This document shows, piece by piece, positions 1 to 10,634 of a stretch of 22,160 bases of DNA. The notes below the pieces were generated by a model. The model was not told the origin of the DNA. It was given only the letters and a program-made list of their open reading frames with translations, and did not search any database. Position 1 is the first letter of the stretch. The number at the start of each line of letters is the position of its first letter. Origin of the DNA: Smittium mucronatum (taxonomy: Eukaryota > Kickxellomycota > Harpellomycetes > Harpellales > Legeriomycetaceae); NCBI GenBank assembly GCA_001953115.1, contig LSSL01000065.1, positions 1 through 22,160 on the forward strand. Reading direction: 5' to 3'. Made by a program: the position numbers and the translations under genes.

Positions 1-598
1 AATTATATCTGCTTAAATATGTCTAAAATTATTTCTGATTTCTAAATTTGGTAAGATAAAAGGTTATAAGACGTTTGCATTAAAATATCTTGGTTAAAAT
101 TTAAAAAAATTAAATATCTAGTAGCTACCTTGACATATTTCCCCCCCTTTTTTTCTTAGGATTTCAAAGCTTGTATTTTTGGTTTTCCCTATTGATAAAA
201 GTTAAAAATTTTCATAAATTTAAGTAATAAACAATTGCACCAATAAAAAATGAAAAAATATATATATCTATTGGTAAATATAGTCTTAACTATTGAATAT
301 TTTTGGATAAAATCATACCTTTGAGAAAAACGAAGGACATAGTGATATTATGAAATAAGAATGAAGTAAAGAGAGTGAGATTCATTTTAATATTTGAACA
401 CAACCCCTTTTTATACGTTTTTTTTCTCGCTTTATAATATTGGCCAATTAAAGATATTATCAATATTTTTTTGTTAAAAATATTTTTTATTTGAAAAAAA
501 GTAATTTAACAAGAATAAGAGAATTAATAAGCTATAAAATTAGGAAAAAACTATCTAGTATTAATTTTTAGCTGAAGTATAATTAGCATTTAAAAATT
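1..598. other. AT-rich non-coding stretch, no gene seen
   Basis: No reading frame of useful length or recognisable motif is present on either strand. The only notable low-complexity element is a run of seven C followed by seven T at 141-154. It may be the outer flank of the decayed transposon to its right, but I could not find a terminal inverted repeat to prove that. Confidence 0.5.
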
Positions 599-1936
599 TC
601 ACGCGGAAAATTCATCTGAATCACTTATTTCTGGCCCGTAAGAGGTACTTCTCTTTAAGAAGCCTTTTCTCATTATAAATATTGGAGTTTTCTCAGCAGA
701 TAAATTTTCAGAATCAGCCATTCTTCTAAAAAACTTAGACTTGTTTTTGTTATACCTTAACCTCTTTTTTCTCATGGGGTTTTCTGTAAAAATCACTGTT
801 TTTCACTCTGATAGAATCATAAATTTTTATAACGGTTGTTCTCAGTGGTGATTTCGATATATGAAAGTTTTTTAAAGCTATGATTATATCGATGATCACC
901 TCTATAATATCCAAAGAGCCTCTTTATGCGTCTCTCATTATTTTAAAAACACCTTTTAATCTCCCGAAAAAGCTCTCACTATTATTCTCTCATTTTAGAT
1001 AATCGGTTCTGGGTTATTTTCTGTTACCAAAAATGGATTGGATGAGTTAGATTGTGTGAAATATAATTCTTGTGAGTGTTTTTTTCCTCTTCCAATATTC
1101 GAGTTTCGTTTTTTGGAATTACAGCTCTAAATTTTTGAACAAGACCTAAATACCCCTTATCAACCATTATGGACCATTCACTATGGACCCCACCAAAGTC
1201 TTCAGTTCTGAGCTCTGTTGGAGACTTTTTCAAAAATTACTTATATATATTCTCCATTAATATAGGTACTGGCATGTCATGTATTGACCCCTCAACTGTA
1301 GGGCTCGCAAAGGCGCATATTCCGTTGGGTATTGCTGCCACCCCTTTTTCAACACAATATCCATGATTCTTCCCTGAATAAAACATCTTAGTGTCCTTTA
1401 TGATACATATGGTCTATTTATGAAAAATACTGTGGAATCAATTATCAGTGCCACATCCCTATGATCTGGTAAAATTATTGATCGGACCAGTTGGGCGGAT
1501 TTCTTAATAGGGCATAGATATTTTCCCCACAAATATTCTTTGATAGTTTCAACTGAGGAATTAACTATTTTATAAGCTGAAGGCACAGATAAATTAAAAT
1601 CCCTTCCGAGTTTATCAAATTTAAAATAGTGTCTCGAATAGGTCATTAGGATAATAAACTTATCCTTGGTGGCGAATTTTGATTTTCTCGTTCTTTTCAT
1701 TTCAGCTTTAATCAAATCATTTTCACAAGCTGAATATATTTCGTAGAAGTCATCTATTTTAAACCCAATAAAAAAATAAATATCTTTTGGGGTCTTAGAT
1801 ATCTGATTGTAAACTGTAGGCTCGTATATTTTATTATCGCCAATATATTCCATATGAAAAACAGAAACGAATCTCTCATTTAATTCATACTCTTTTGTCA
1901 CATCCCTATATCTTTGAATATTTTGAAATTGCGTTG
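599..1936 (-). pseudogene. Decayed DDE_Tnp_4 (PIF/Harbinger- or ISL2EU-like) transposase
   Basis: This is the remnant of a cut-and-paste transposase with a nuclear RNase H-like fold. The N-terminal part (1901 down to 1401) is open and contains a helix-turn-helix stretch of the HTH_Tnp_4 type (around 'KLGRDFNLSVPSAYKIV'), then the first catalytic Asp in 'LIIDSTVFF' (codon 1437-1439). That frame stops at 1398-1400. The family continues in another frame: 'MFYSGKNHGY', then a 'GSIHD' block, an in-frame TAA at 1237-1239, and the second Asp in 'MVDKGYLGL' (1159-1161). After a further shift comes the catalytic Glu in 'ESFFGRLKGVF' (975-977), with another stop shortly after. The C-terminal frame ends at 750-752. 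An overlapping basic-then-acidic open frame runs on to 599 and may be the original tail. The order HTH, D, D, E and the spacing fit the family. No start codon or terminal inverted repeat was located; the frame is open back to about 1936. It cannot encode an active enzyme. Confidence 0.85.
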
Positions 1937-2271
1937 CTTAAATGTTATTTTTTATATAAATCAAGTATAAAAAATAATATATATATATATATAAAGATAT
2001 TTAAACTCTACTTTTTATTCAGATAACATAAATTTATAGAGTCTATTATTTCGAAAAAATCGGTGCATTTTTTTTTGGAGAAAAAAAAAGTTGATAAAAG
2101 AAGCCAAGAATATATACTTTTATTTGAAAATTATAAAATTAATCTTCTTGAGATTTAAAATATCTTTTTAATTAATAATTTAACATTTTAATAAACTTTT
2201 GATATAAAAAGTCCTTAGAATAAAACACGCGCAACTAAGAACTATTTTTTTCGGGGTTAAAAATATTATAC

Positions 2272-2287
2272 TTCACTTATAAGTGAA
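2272..2287. repeat. Perfect 16-bp palindrome
   Basis: The sequence ttcacttataagtgaa equals its own reverse complement over all 16 bases. It lies in otherwise featureless AT-rich sequence. It could be a protein-binding site, a transposon footprint or chance. Confidence 0.5.
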
Positions 2288-3085
2288 TAGCGTTTAAAAT
2301 TCAGAAAAAATTACACAAATTATACGAAACTAGGCTTTATTGGGTGAAATGTAACAGTTTTCGATAAATTATATTATCAAAAAGCGAATTCGAATAATGG
2401 ATTGTTTTACAAAGAAATTAATCAATATATATAAAGACACGTAGACTTGAAATGCATATATATTTCCTTTTTCGGATGCAGTTAAAAAATTATAATAGAA
2501 TAAGGGATATTGATTCCATAGGAGGAAAACGGAAACAGAATTTGAAATAAGTAAAAATTTAGCTATTTTTTAATCATCATAGTTATATTTTTTAAGGATT
2601 TCTATTAAAAATTAATAGGCCTATTAAGCATTTTCAGGACTAATTCGATATTATAATCAGCTATTATCATTTTACTTATTCTAAAATTAAATTTTAGTTT
2701 CCAATAGGTAATTTAAGGATTTTTTAAAATTAATCTTATTTTTTTAGAAAATTTTATGCTATTATCAATTAAATCCACGCCATTTTTTTTAAATTGGTTC
2801 ATTAAGATATAATTGGTAGATTAAAAAATAATCAGACCTTTACATCAAAATAAATGTTCAGATTCACTAATTTCCCTAATGATTAATTTGATTTCTAGGT
2901 AATAAATAAGACCAACCAAATAGCAATTATTTTTGGTTATAGATTGTTAGATATGGTTCAATAAAATCAGCTCGTAAAAGAATAATATTTTAACGAGTTA
3001 GATAGAAATTATAGTTTTATATATCAAAAAATTGCAGTGATTACCTATCTTTGTATCAATAGATATATTTTATGCCTATTAGCTT

Positions 3086-3125
3086 AATTTTGTATCAATT
3101 TACTAAATTTTGTATCAAATTGTTT
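3086..3125. repeat. Two adjacent 20-bp direct repeats
   Basis: The core 'aattttgtatcaa' occurs at 3086-3098 and again at 3106-3118, a period of 20 bp. A third, partial copy ('tttgtatcaat') lies at 3050-3060. Base composition makes chance similarity fairly likely, and no function is implied. Confidence 0.35.
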
Positions 3126-3509
3126 TTAGCCTTATTTTCAATGCTCGATTTAAAGCCTCCTTAAACACTATTTGACGCTATAAATTTTAATATAGCTGAA
3201 AAAAATTAGTCTAAAATTGTTTGAAATAACCGAATGTAGCTCAATTTAGTAGAGTTTGCTTGAAATAGTTGGATATAAACCAATTTAGCCGAAATTTATT
3301 AGTAAAGCATTAAAAACGTATTTATTTTACAAATCTTTTTCTAACCTTCTGTTTTTGTAACTATTCTTGCTCTTTAAAGCTTTCGTTTAACTTTTTACTA
3401 CAGTTTTTTACGATCGGTTCTTTATTAGGATATCTTACTATAAAATTATGCGACTATTTAAAATGCTATATATAAAATTTGTTAATATGGCGAATAACAT
3501 AGGCTATTC

Positions 3510-4741
3510 GAGATTAGAGGATTGAATATTGACAGCTCAGGTGGTCAAAGCCATAATTTACATCAATTTATTTATTATTTACAAAGCCCATAGGCGTTAG
3601 CACTTGTTCAGTTAATTGTGCGATGTTGGATGGAAAAGCAAACAGTTTAGAAGATGATCAACATCAAATCAACATAAAGGGGGGTAGTTATCATATTTTT
3701 TTATGGCAAGACGGAGGATAGGATGGTCTATTATCAATGCGTGTTCACTTAAACTCTTCCTGGACATAGTGAGATAAATGGCGCTCAATATTCGTTTAGT
3801 GTAAAATTTGGGTCCTCAACATAATTGGTTGGAGGTTGATAATCACGAAATAAAGACACATGAACAAGCGAATAATCGAGTTGGGATATCGTGGTTTAAA
3901 AGAAAATTTTGTAATTGATTTGAAGCATTTGATGGATAAATTTGTGTTGGTTTTAAAGAGCAAGTTTATTTTTATATATCCACTTAGTGAGGGATGAGAT
4001 ATTGTTCATTTGGTGATTGTAGGCAAAGTACCAATTAATAGCACTTATATAGTGAGATTGGGTGACATTTTACATTCTAATCTTGAAAGGGTTAAGAGTA
4101 CAAAAATATAATTAAACTTATTTAGGAGCATTAATTATGGGCTTGCTTAAGAGCACCTCAATCTATGGTTGAATTTCAAAAATATCAATTTCAACATTCC
4201 ATTAAGTATATGTTTTTTACCAATAGGAGGTCTGACAGCCGAAAACAATGCATTTGTTAATTAATTACATGTTCTGGCCAATGGAAGCGCGGATAGTTGT
4301 CATTTTAGCGTTAATATTCGATCTGTTTATCTTTGAAAATTAGCCATTTTAGTGGATATATAAACTGAAGGTATTTTATTGATTTTCTATTGGACTTTTT
4401 GAGAGAACGTGTGCAGATTTGAAGAATTAAAGGCACTTATTATGGACCGAAAATAGGAGAAATCACAAAGGGGGATTTTTAATTTCCAGATTGACGCGCT
4501 TGATACAAAGTTGAGGGAGCCGGAAAGGGCAGCAAATGGATAGGGTGCCGCAACTGTAGTGAGCAATATTCTGCTTAAACAGACAGTAATAGATCATAGC
4601 ACTGAAACTGGTTTATTTCATTAGGTGAAATTTCGATTCGAGTTGTTTGTTGTTCTGTCTAATGTAATTTTTCTACATCCTATGATCCATATAGAGTGGT
4701 GTTTGTATCTAACAGCTTTGCACTATTTGAAAGCCAATTAG
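3510..4741 (+). pseudogene. Decayed coding-like segment, product unrecognised
   Basis: I do not recognise this product. The stretch is visibly less AT-rich than its flanks. Joining the three + frames gives long runs of ordinary-looking protein separated by single stops. Examples are 'IDSSGGQSHNLHQF' (frame from 3510), 'GVSTCSVNCAMLDGKANSL' (frame ending at the stop 3719-3721), 'NWLEVDNHEIKTHEQANN' (from 3811), 'VIDLKHLMDKFVLVLKSKF' (around 3900-3970), 'LPIGGLTAENNAFVN' (around 4215-4260), 'YGPKIGEITKGDF' (around 4440) and 'IDALDTKLREPERAANG' (from 4487). The last frame stays readable to 4741 across only two stops. The alternation of good protein with frame changes is what an old, mutated gene looks like. 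It ends about 150 bp upstream of Argonaute on the same strand, and no part of it continues the Argonaute frame. It could be a dead transposon or viral gene, or a decayed host gene. Chance openness cannot be fully excluded. Confidence 0.42.
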
Positions 4742-4894
4742 TGTCATTTTCCCCCGCATTTACTTTTTCTTTATTGGGGTTTAAGATTATCCACCTTTTG
4801 ATTTCGCGTAGATATCTAACGTTTTGTTTACACACGTATTTAGAGTATCCTTTGTTCGTTTTAGCTGCCATAATCATAATTTCTCTGTCATAAA
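4742..4894 (+). promoter_or_regulatory. Upstream region of Argonaute, presumed promoter/5' UTR
   Basis: This short interval lies between the decayed segment and the Argonaute start. It contains a C-rich and T-rich patch at about 4747-4775 and a CCAAT pentamer just upstream (4734-4738). In the Argonaute frame a TAA lies at 4877-4879, so translation cannot start further upstream in that frame. I see no convincing TATA box. The assignment rests on position only. Confidence 0.25.
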
Positions 4895-7516
4895 ATGGAA
4901 AGCACCGAAGCCGAACAGAAACCTGTTTTGGTCAGTTTGGCCAAGAGAAATGGGTTCGGTACTCAAGGCCGCCCCGTGAATATATTTGTCAACTACTATG
5001 AAGTCATCTCAATCTTGGACAAATGTGCATATCAGTATGATATTGAGATTACTCAGAAACCTCGTGAGCTGAGAGAGGGCGAGGAACCCCTTCCACCTCC
5101 TACCAGAGAAAGGAGACTCCCACCCAGATTCTCTAGAGAACTTTTCGATGCTTTCATGAGTCAGCATGGAAGATCTGCCCTTAATGGTATTTTCGTTGCA
5201 TATGACGGTTCTCGTGTTGCCTATGCCCCTGAGCGTCTGCCCCTTAAGAGTAAAGAAGAGATTTTTGAGATTTCCTTTTCTGAAGGAGACCGCCCCAAAA
5301 CCTACCTTGTTAAAATCATGGAAGCTGCTGAGATTAATATGCCTGCTCTTTGGGATCTTACCAAAGGCAAGGATGTAGAGCCCGCTTTATCCAGTTCGGG
5401 ACTGCGTGTACTAGACACTGTTCTTTACCAGGATATCTTCAAGACCCATTTTAAAGTCGGTCGTTCCTTTTATACCAATGCTGATAAACGCAGCTTAGGT
5501 GAAGGTATAGACCTCTGGCGTGGCGTGTTCCAATCTATCAAGGCTGGTATGTCAAAACTCTACCTCAACCTTGATATTGCAAATACCGCTTTTTTGATGG
5601 ATGGATCTCTCATCGGTTTCGTCTTAGAGGTTCTCCGTCTCAGGAGTCCAGATGATCTCCGTGGAAGAAGCGGTCCTGAAACCTGGCACCAAATCAATCG
5701 CATGATCAAAGGAACCACTATGATTATGCTTCACAGAGGCCGTGGCTCTGCCAAATTCAAAGCTAAAGGTATCTCCTCTCTAAATGCTGAACAAATCACC
5801 TTCGATAAAATTGACCCTGTAACCAATGAAACTCATCAGGTCTCTGTGAAAGACTACCTTAGGGATAAATTTAATATCGCCCTCAAATTCCCTTTCCTTC
5901 CTTGTATTGAATTCAGAAAAAACAACTTCTTACCCATGGAATTGTGTGACCTAGCCCCTGGCCACCATTATAAGCGCAAGCTCAATGAAATGCAGACTGC
6001 TGAGATGATTAAACACGCTTGTCTTAAACCCCAGCAACGCCAAGAGTTAATCCAGCGTAACTTTGATGATATGAATTTGTCTAGAAGCCAAGCTATGAAG
6101 GCATTTAACTTCCAAGTTGATAGCAGACTAATCCAGCTTAAAGCAAGATTATTGCCTACCCCGGAACTTCACTATAGTGATCTATCTCGTGAATCGGTTG
6201 TTAGACCAAACGGAGGTGCCTGGAACATGAGAGATAAGATTGTATGGAAAGGTACAAGTTTGAATGTTTGGGGTGTAGCTGTATTCATGGACAGCCATAA
6301 AGCTAGACCTAACCAAATTCAAGATTTCATCCGTACCCTTGTTAACACCTGCAAAAATACTGGCCTAAATATCGCTAACACTAGACCATTGATTCAATAT
6401 ATTTCTCCTATGGGTAACATATCTCAGCCTTTGGCTTCATTCTTCAAGGAAATTGGTGATCAGGCCCAAGCTTTCCCGCAAATGATATTGTGTATCCTTC
6501 CGTCATCATCCACCGTTCTTTACGGTAAAATCAAAAACGCTGCTTACACTGAACTCGGTGTCCATACCCAATGTATGTTGAGCAAGCATACTATGAGACC
6601 CAATCCTCAATACTGCGCAAACCTTTGTTTAAAGATGAATGTTAAGTTGGGTGGTGTTAGTGCTGCATTGAAACCTCAAAGCTTGCCAATTGTTAGTGAT
6701 GTCCCAACTATCATTTTGGGTGCTGATGTTACCCATCCAGGGATAAATGAGCTTGAAAGACCATCAATTGCAGCCGTCGTCGGATCTATGGATCCCCAAT
6801 TCTGCAAATACAAGGCTATCCTTGCACAGCAAGGCTCTAGGGTTGAAATAATTCAAGATTTGGCAGAAATTGTTCGTCAACAGCTCATTAACTTCTTCAA
6901 GTCGACTGGCTTCAAACCTCAGAAAATTATTTTTTATCGTGATGGTGTGTCTGAGGGCCAGTTTGCTGAGGTTATGGCTAAAGAGGTTCAATCTATCGTA
7001 GACGCTTGCGAAAATTTGGAAAAAGGATATCTCCCAAAAATCACATTCATTATAGTTAAAAAAGGGCATAGGACCAGGTTCATGCCTACAGGAAGAAATG
7101 ATGCAGACAGAAGTGGAAATTGTATGCCCGGTACTGTATTAGATACTGATATCACTAGTCCCCACCTTTATGATTTTTATCTCCAAAGTCATTCTGGAAT
7201 CCAAGGAACTTCTAGATGTGTTCACTACATTGTTCTGAAGGACGATAATGGTTTCACGCCAGATACCATCCAAACTCTGTCATACAACATGTGCTATTTG
7301 TACGCCATATGTACTAGATCCGTAAGTCTTGTACCTTGTGTGTATTATGCCCATCGTGTCGCATTTAGAGCTCGTAGTCACACTAAAGAGCAATGGAGCA
7401 GCTCTGAGTCTGGTAGCGTTGTAAGTGGATTCCAGGGTGATAACAATGCTCCTGAGATTGAACCAAAGCTTTTGCCAGTCCATGACAGACTCAAACAATC
7501 TATGTACTTCATGTAA
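4895..7516 (+). CDS. Argonaute protein, slicer motifs complete
   Basis: This 873-residue protein is a eukaryotic AGO-clade Argonaute, the small-RNA-guided effector of RNA silencing. Approximate domains are N (25-165), linker 1 (166-215, with 'ALSSSGLRVLDTVLYQ'), PAZ (235-355), linker 2 (360-440), MID (440-600) and PIWI (601-836). In MID, the guide 5'-phosphate pocket residues Tyr543, Lys547, Gln559 and Lys580 are all present, with 'NVKLGG' following. In PIWI, the catalytic tetrad is complete: Asp611 in 'GADVTHPG', Glu651 in 'SRVEIIQDL', Asp683 in 'FYRDGVSEGQF' and His820 in 'YYAHRVAFRAR'. The protein ends in 'MYFM', close to the usual MYFA. Length is normal for the family and nothing is broken. 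The start is the first ATG after an in-frame TAA six codons upstream, in a good context (A at -3, G at +4). There is no intron. Sampled lines are 42-45% GC against about 20% in the flanks. Motifs such as 'GAWNMRDK' and 'PMELCDLAPG' suggest a fungal-type AGO; this is inference from memory of family patterns. Target cleavage is expected but untested. Confidence 0.97.
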   Translation: MESTEAEQKPVLVSLAKRNGFGTQGRPVNIFVNYYEVISILDKCAYQYDIEITQKPRELREGEEPLPPPTRERRLPPRFSRELFDAFMSQHGRSALNGIFVAYDGSRVAYAPERLPLKSKEEIFEISFSEGDRPKTYLVKIMEAAEINMPALWDLTKGKDVEPALSSSGLRVLDTVLYQDIFKTHFKVGRSFYTNADKRSLGEGIDLWRGVFQSIKAGMSKLYLNLDIANTAFLMDGSLIGFVLEVLRLRSPDDLRGRSGPETWHQINRMIKGTTMIMLHRGRGSAKFKAKGISSLNAEQITFDKIDPVTNETHQVSVKDYLRDKFNIALKFPFLPCIEFRKNNFLPMELCDLAPGHHYKRKLNEMQTAEMIKHACLKPQQRQELIQRNFDDMNLSRSQAMKAFNFQVDSRLIQLKARLLPTPELHYSDLSRESVVRPNGGAWNMRDKIVWKGTSLNVWGVAVFMDSHKARPNQIQDFIRTLVNTCKNTGLNIANTRPLIQYISPMGNISQPLASFFKEIGDQAQAFPQMILCILPSSSTVLYGKIKNAAYTELGVHTQCMLSKHTMRPNPQYCANLCLKMNVKLGGVSAALKPQSLPIVSDVPTIILGADVTHPGINELERPSIAAVVGSMDPQFCKYKAILAQQGSRVEIIQDLAEIVRQQLINFFKSTGFKPQKIIFYRDGVSEGQFAEVMAKEVQSIVDACENLEKGYLPKITFIIVKKGHRTRFMPTGRNDADRSGNCMPGTVLDTDITSPHLYDFYLQSHSGIQGTSRCVHYIVLKDDNGFTPDTIQTLSYNMCYLYAICTRSVSLVPCVYYAHRVAFRARSHTKEQWSSSESGSVVSGFQGDNNAPEIEPKLLPVHDRLKQSMYFM

Positions 7517-8261
7517 TTGTTGTGCTTGTTTTATTTAAGGGGGTGATACAAAAAATACCATTTTTTTTACAGCTATTCTTTTTTCCAGTGATCTCATCAT
7601 CGAGCGTCTCAAATTTATTTCAAATTTACCATTCATTTATAGGATTTGACGTATCTCTCTTATCACATTTCCTCTCCCATTTCAGCACTTTTTTTTTCTT
7701 TGATTCTTTGATTTAACTTTAATTAATTTATAGCATCCCTAATGGATCTGTTGCTAATTTTTCCAACAAAAGGTGTATAATAACTTGATCTGAATCACTA
7801 GTTTAAAAATTGTAGATTCCAGAGTATATATAAATTTACAATTCTTCGTTGCAGGAATTAGATCTTTTTTTAAAAGGCGTAAATGACTGTATATCAATTT
7901 TTAATCCTGCTTGGTATAAATTTGGGAATTTGGAGATCAAAAATTAGAGGTCCAAATTTTCTTATGTTATTACAAAATTGTAACGAATAAACAAAAATGG
8001 CGATGCGATGAATATTCTCAACCAACATTTTCTCTTTATTCATGAATGATCTATAAATCTCTGGTTCGCTTATGTTTATAGTGGCGCGCTTAAAAATTTA
8101 AACCAATAGTTTAGTGAAATTTTATTTTACCCAATATAAGGAAAAAATCCACCCAATTATTAACAAAGCAATATTGCGCATTGCAGGCCATTTATGTCTA
8201 ATGCGACTACTAATTGATTTGCAGGCTCAGAAATAAAAACTAAGGCCGCAAGAAAAACACT
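7517..8261. other. Argonaute 3' flank, no gene supported
   Basis: The first 200 bases are T- and C-rich and probably include the 3' UTR. The first canonical AATAAA I see is at 7986-7991, about 470 bp after the stop, so the true polyadenylation site is uncertain. On the - strand, 8260 down to about 8155 reads as a plausible short peptide ('FISEPANQLVVALDI'), and 8098 down to about 7893 is another open frame. Both could be remnants of a gene interrupted by the transposon that starts at 8262. Confidence 0.35.
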
Positions 8262-8265
8262 TTAA

Positions 8266-8279
8266 CCCTTTCAGGGACC
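8266..8279 (+). repeat. Left terminal inverted repeat of piggyBac-like element
   Basis: CCCTTTCAGGGACC directly follows the TTAA target site, and its CCCTTT start is typical of piggyBac-like ends. It pairs with 13113-13126. Confidence 0.85.
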
Positions 8280-8453
8280 AAATTCCTAGATAAAAAAAAA
8301 GATTTTAGCAAGGATAATAGCTACAAATATTGGATGAATTTTGTGAATTTATGGCCCAATACCACTGTCCAAAAATTGCTACTTTTTCTGCAAGCGATTT
8401 TTTTATCTCATCTCTTTAATTGGTTGTTGATTCCATTTAAATTCAAAACTTAT

Positions 8454-8467
8454 CCCTTTCAGGGGCC
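8454..8467 (+). repeat. Internal copy of left terminal repeat
   Basis: CCCTTTCAGGGGCC repeats the terminal motif 188 bp inside the left end. The similarity continues imperfectly for about 40 bp (aaaatt, then ataaaaaa, then a gcaa block). It is preceded by TTAT rather than TTAA. It may be a subterminal transposase-binding site or the end of a nested copy. Confidence 0.75.
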
Positions 8468-9908
8468 AAAATTCTGCATAAAAAATCTGAAATTGGCAAA
8501 AAAATTCTTATTTTATATTTAGAAAATAATTGGCTGGTTATGTAACACACTATTTGAATAACAAAAATATATAATTATCTAAGTACATAATGACTTAATA
8601 GCAAATTAATGAGAAATAATAGCAAAATATTCCTAAACTAGATTTGACATAATTTTGAATTATAACCTGAGGTTTAAAATTGATAATTTAATAAGTTGTA
8701 CATTCCATTTTTTAATGCTATATGGTAATAATAAGTACTATTTTTTATTATACACTAGACTAACGCATTGTGAACTGATGAGTTGTGATGTTAAATGGAA
8801 TGTTATTGTAAATTATGGTATCTTGAAAACCATTACGCTTGATTAAATCGAAGGTATTATGATGTGATATCTTGAAACCTGCTAAATTTAGCATAATTCA
8901 TACTTATATAAACTTATGATCCGGTATAAACCATATTTCAGTAATTTAAAGAATAATGTGATACTATAACCCCAAAACCTCTATAATTTAATCGGCTACA
9001 GGCTACCATATTATGCTGACCTGCTATAAAATACTCAGGAGTGAATTAAATAATGCCCCAATGTCGTGTCTTATAGCCTAATAAATTGTAGTAAATTAGA
9101 ATTCAATACTGTAGCATCCTGTAATCGACTAAATTGTAGTACAGATATGAGTATTATATTATCTTGTCTAAAAATTTACTAGATTGTATCAAACTACAAA
9201 AAAAACAATATAATATAGTATATTATAGTGTTATGTTTCTTTTACCGAATTGAGCTAAGTTACGTTCCGGTGTATTTTGGTATGATTTATATAAGATGTT
9301 AATTTTTATATTTAATTTACATATTCAGTGTTTTAGATTATTTATTTTGAAATGCTTACACTAATTTTCATTTTAGTATTCTTTATTGTGGTAATTATTT
9401 ATTTCACTATTTTTTGTTTGATAAAATGTATCTGTTTGTTCCATAATTTATATATTATGTGGGTATATTTAGGAAAATGCAATGTGTCATAATACATAAT
9501 ACTATATTTTAGTACATTTCATTAGGATACTTAGCATTATTGCTTTCAATCACGCCATTTGATACTATAAAAAACGATGCGTTTTTTTTATAATATGTTC
9601 ATGCTATAATTTAAAACTTTAACATTTTTTTTATGTTGATTTCAACACTTTTGACTCTAATTAGAAAAATTTTATTGTGAAAAATGCAAAATGTTTTCAT
9701 AAAGACTGAAAAAATATGTTTTTTAAATCTAAATGTAAAATATTTTGTCTAAATTTTATAATAAAATCATTTTTTTGACCAATTTTTTCAAATTTCTTTT
9801 AAAATAGCTACATCCTTTATCTCAAAAAGAAGTTGAGTTTTGTATATTTTTTTAAAAGACAAATATTGGAATCCAAATACTCAAAGATAGCCTATTTATA
9901 ATTAAAAT
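8468..9908. other. Non-coding left part of the piggyBac-like element
   Basis: This stretch lies downstream of the transposase stop and carries no gene I can support. It is AT-rich with loosely repeated short motifs around 8880-9290 (variants of ctaaattgtag and gtatcaa). The similarity is too weak to define a repeat unit. The length is unusual for a piggyBac 3' flank. Confidence 0.5.
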
Positions 9909-10013
9909 CTACCTATTTAAGTGGAATAATTTAAAATATGGCTCTTCTTTCTCCATAAAAAGATTAATCTGACATACACCGCGTTTCCAGACTGTTCTGA
10001 CTCTTTTCGATTG

Positions 10014-10246
10014 AGTACGGCACTTAACGCAATTTCCTCTAATATTTTTTAATGGCAGGCGATTTTCAGCAGAAAATTTGATCAAATCTGGGACAAACTG
10101 CTGGTTTTTTTTACTTTAAATGTTCTGAGATATTTAATTTGGTTATTAATGATACTTTCTCTCCACAAAGTCCATCAGCTATTTCAAGTCTGAATTCCTT
10201 CATTTTTATTTCATTTTTTCTTTGTAAATTTCTTGGATATTTATCG
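10014..10246. repeat. Left copy of the gap-flanking direct repeat (233 bp)
   Basis: It matches 10635-10867 at a constant offset of 621 bp with two base differences that I found: ttt/tct near 10078 and gtct/gcct near 10189. It runs exactly up to the first N. It encodes part of the piggyBac C-terminal region and continues naturally leftwards into the rest of that tail. Confidence 0.95.
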
Positions 10247-10634
10247 NNNNNNNNNNNNNNNNNNNNNNNNNNNNNNNNNNNNNNNNNNNNNNNNNNNNNN
10301 NNNNNNNNNNNNNNNNNNNNNNNNNNNNNNNNNNNNNNNNNNNNNNNNNNNNNNNNNNNNNNNNNNNNNNNNNNNNNNNNNNNNNNNNNNNNNNNNNNNN
10401 NNNNNNNNNNNNNNNNNNNNNNNNNNNNNNNNNNNNNNNNNNNNNNNNNNNNNNNNNNNNNNNNNNNNNNNNNNNNNNNNNNNNNNNNNNNNNNNNNNNN
10501 NNNNNNNNNNNNNNNNNNNNNNNNNNNNNNNNNNNNNNNNNNNNNNNNNNNNNNNNNNNNNNNNNNNNNNNNNNNNNNNNNNNNNNNNNNNNNNNNNNNN
10601 NNNNNNNNNNNNNNNNNNNNNNNNNNNNNNNNNN
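10247..10634. other. Assembly gap, 388 N
   Basis: Every base is N, so no sequence can be read. Because identical sequence ends at the left edge and begins at the right edge, the gap probably has no real content. The two contig ends should overlap by 233 bp. Confidence 0.95.

Larger units (their letters stand above)
1937..3509. other. AT-rich intergenic stretch with small repeats
   Basis: I see no gene here on either strand. The stretch contains an (AT)n microsatellite near 1975-1994, a perfect 16-bp palindrome at 2272-2287, and a short cluster of direct repeats at 3050-3125. At 3235-3262 a sequence superficially resembles a tRNA D-arm but has no matching T-arm. The region separates two decayed coding segments and may itself be old, unrecognisable transposon sequence. 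Confidence 0.5.

Noticed and set aside
3235..3300. tagctcaatttagtagag resembles a tRNA D-arm
   Set aside because: No acceptor stem, anticodon stem or GTTC-type T-arm follows at the right distance.
4680..4893. Opposing 65-codon frames just upstream of Argonaute
   Set aside because: They overlap each other, match nothing I know, and lie in the presumed promoter. Neither is in frame with Argonaute.
7522..7716. 64-codon open frame after Argonaute
   Set aside because: Phe/Ser-rich translation of a T-rich 3' flank with no motif; probably chance.
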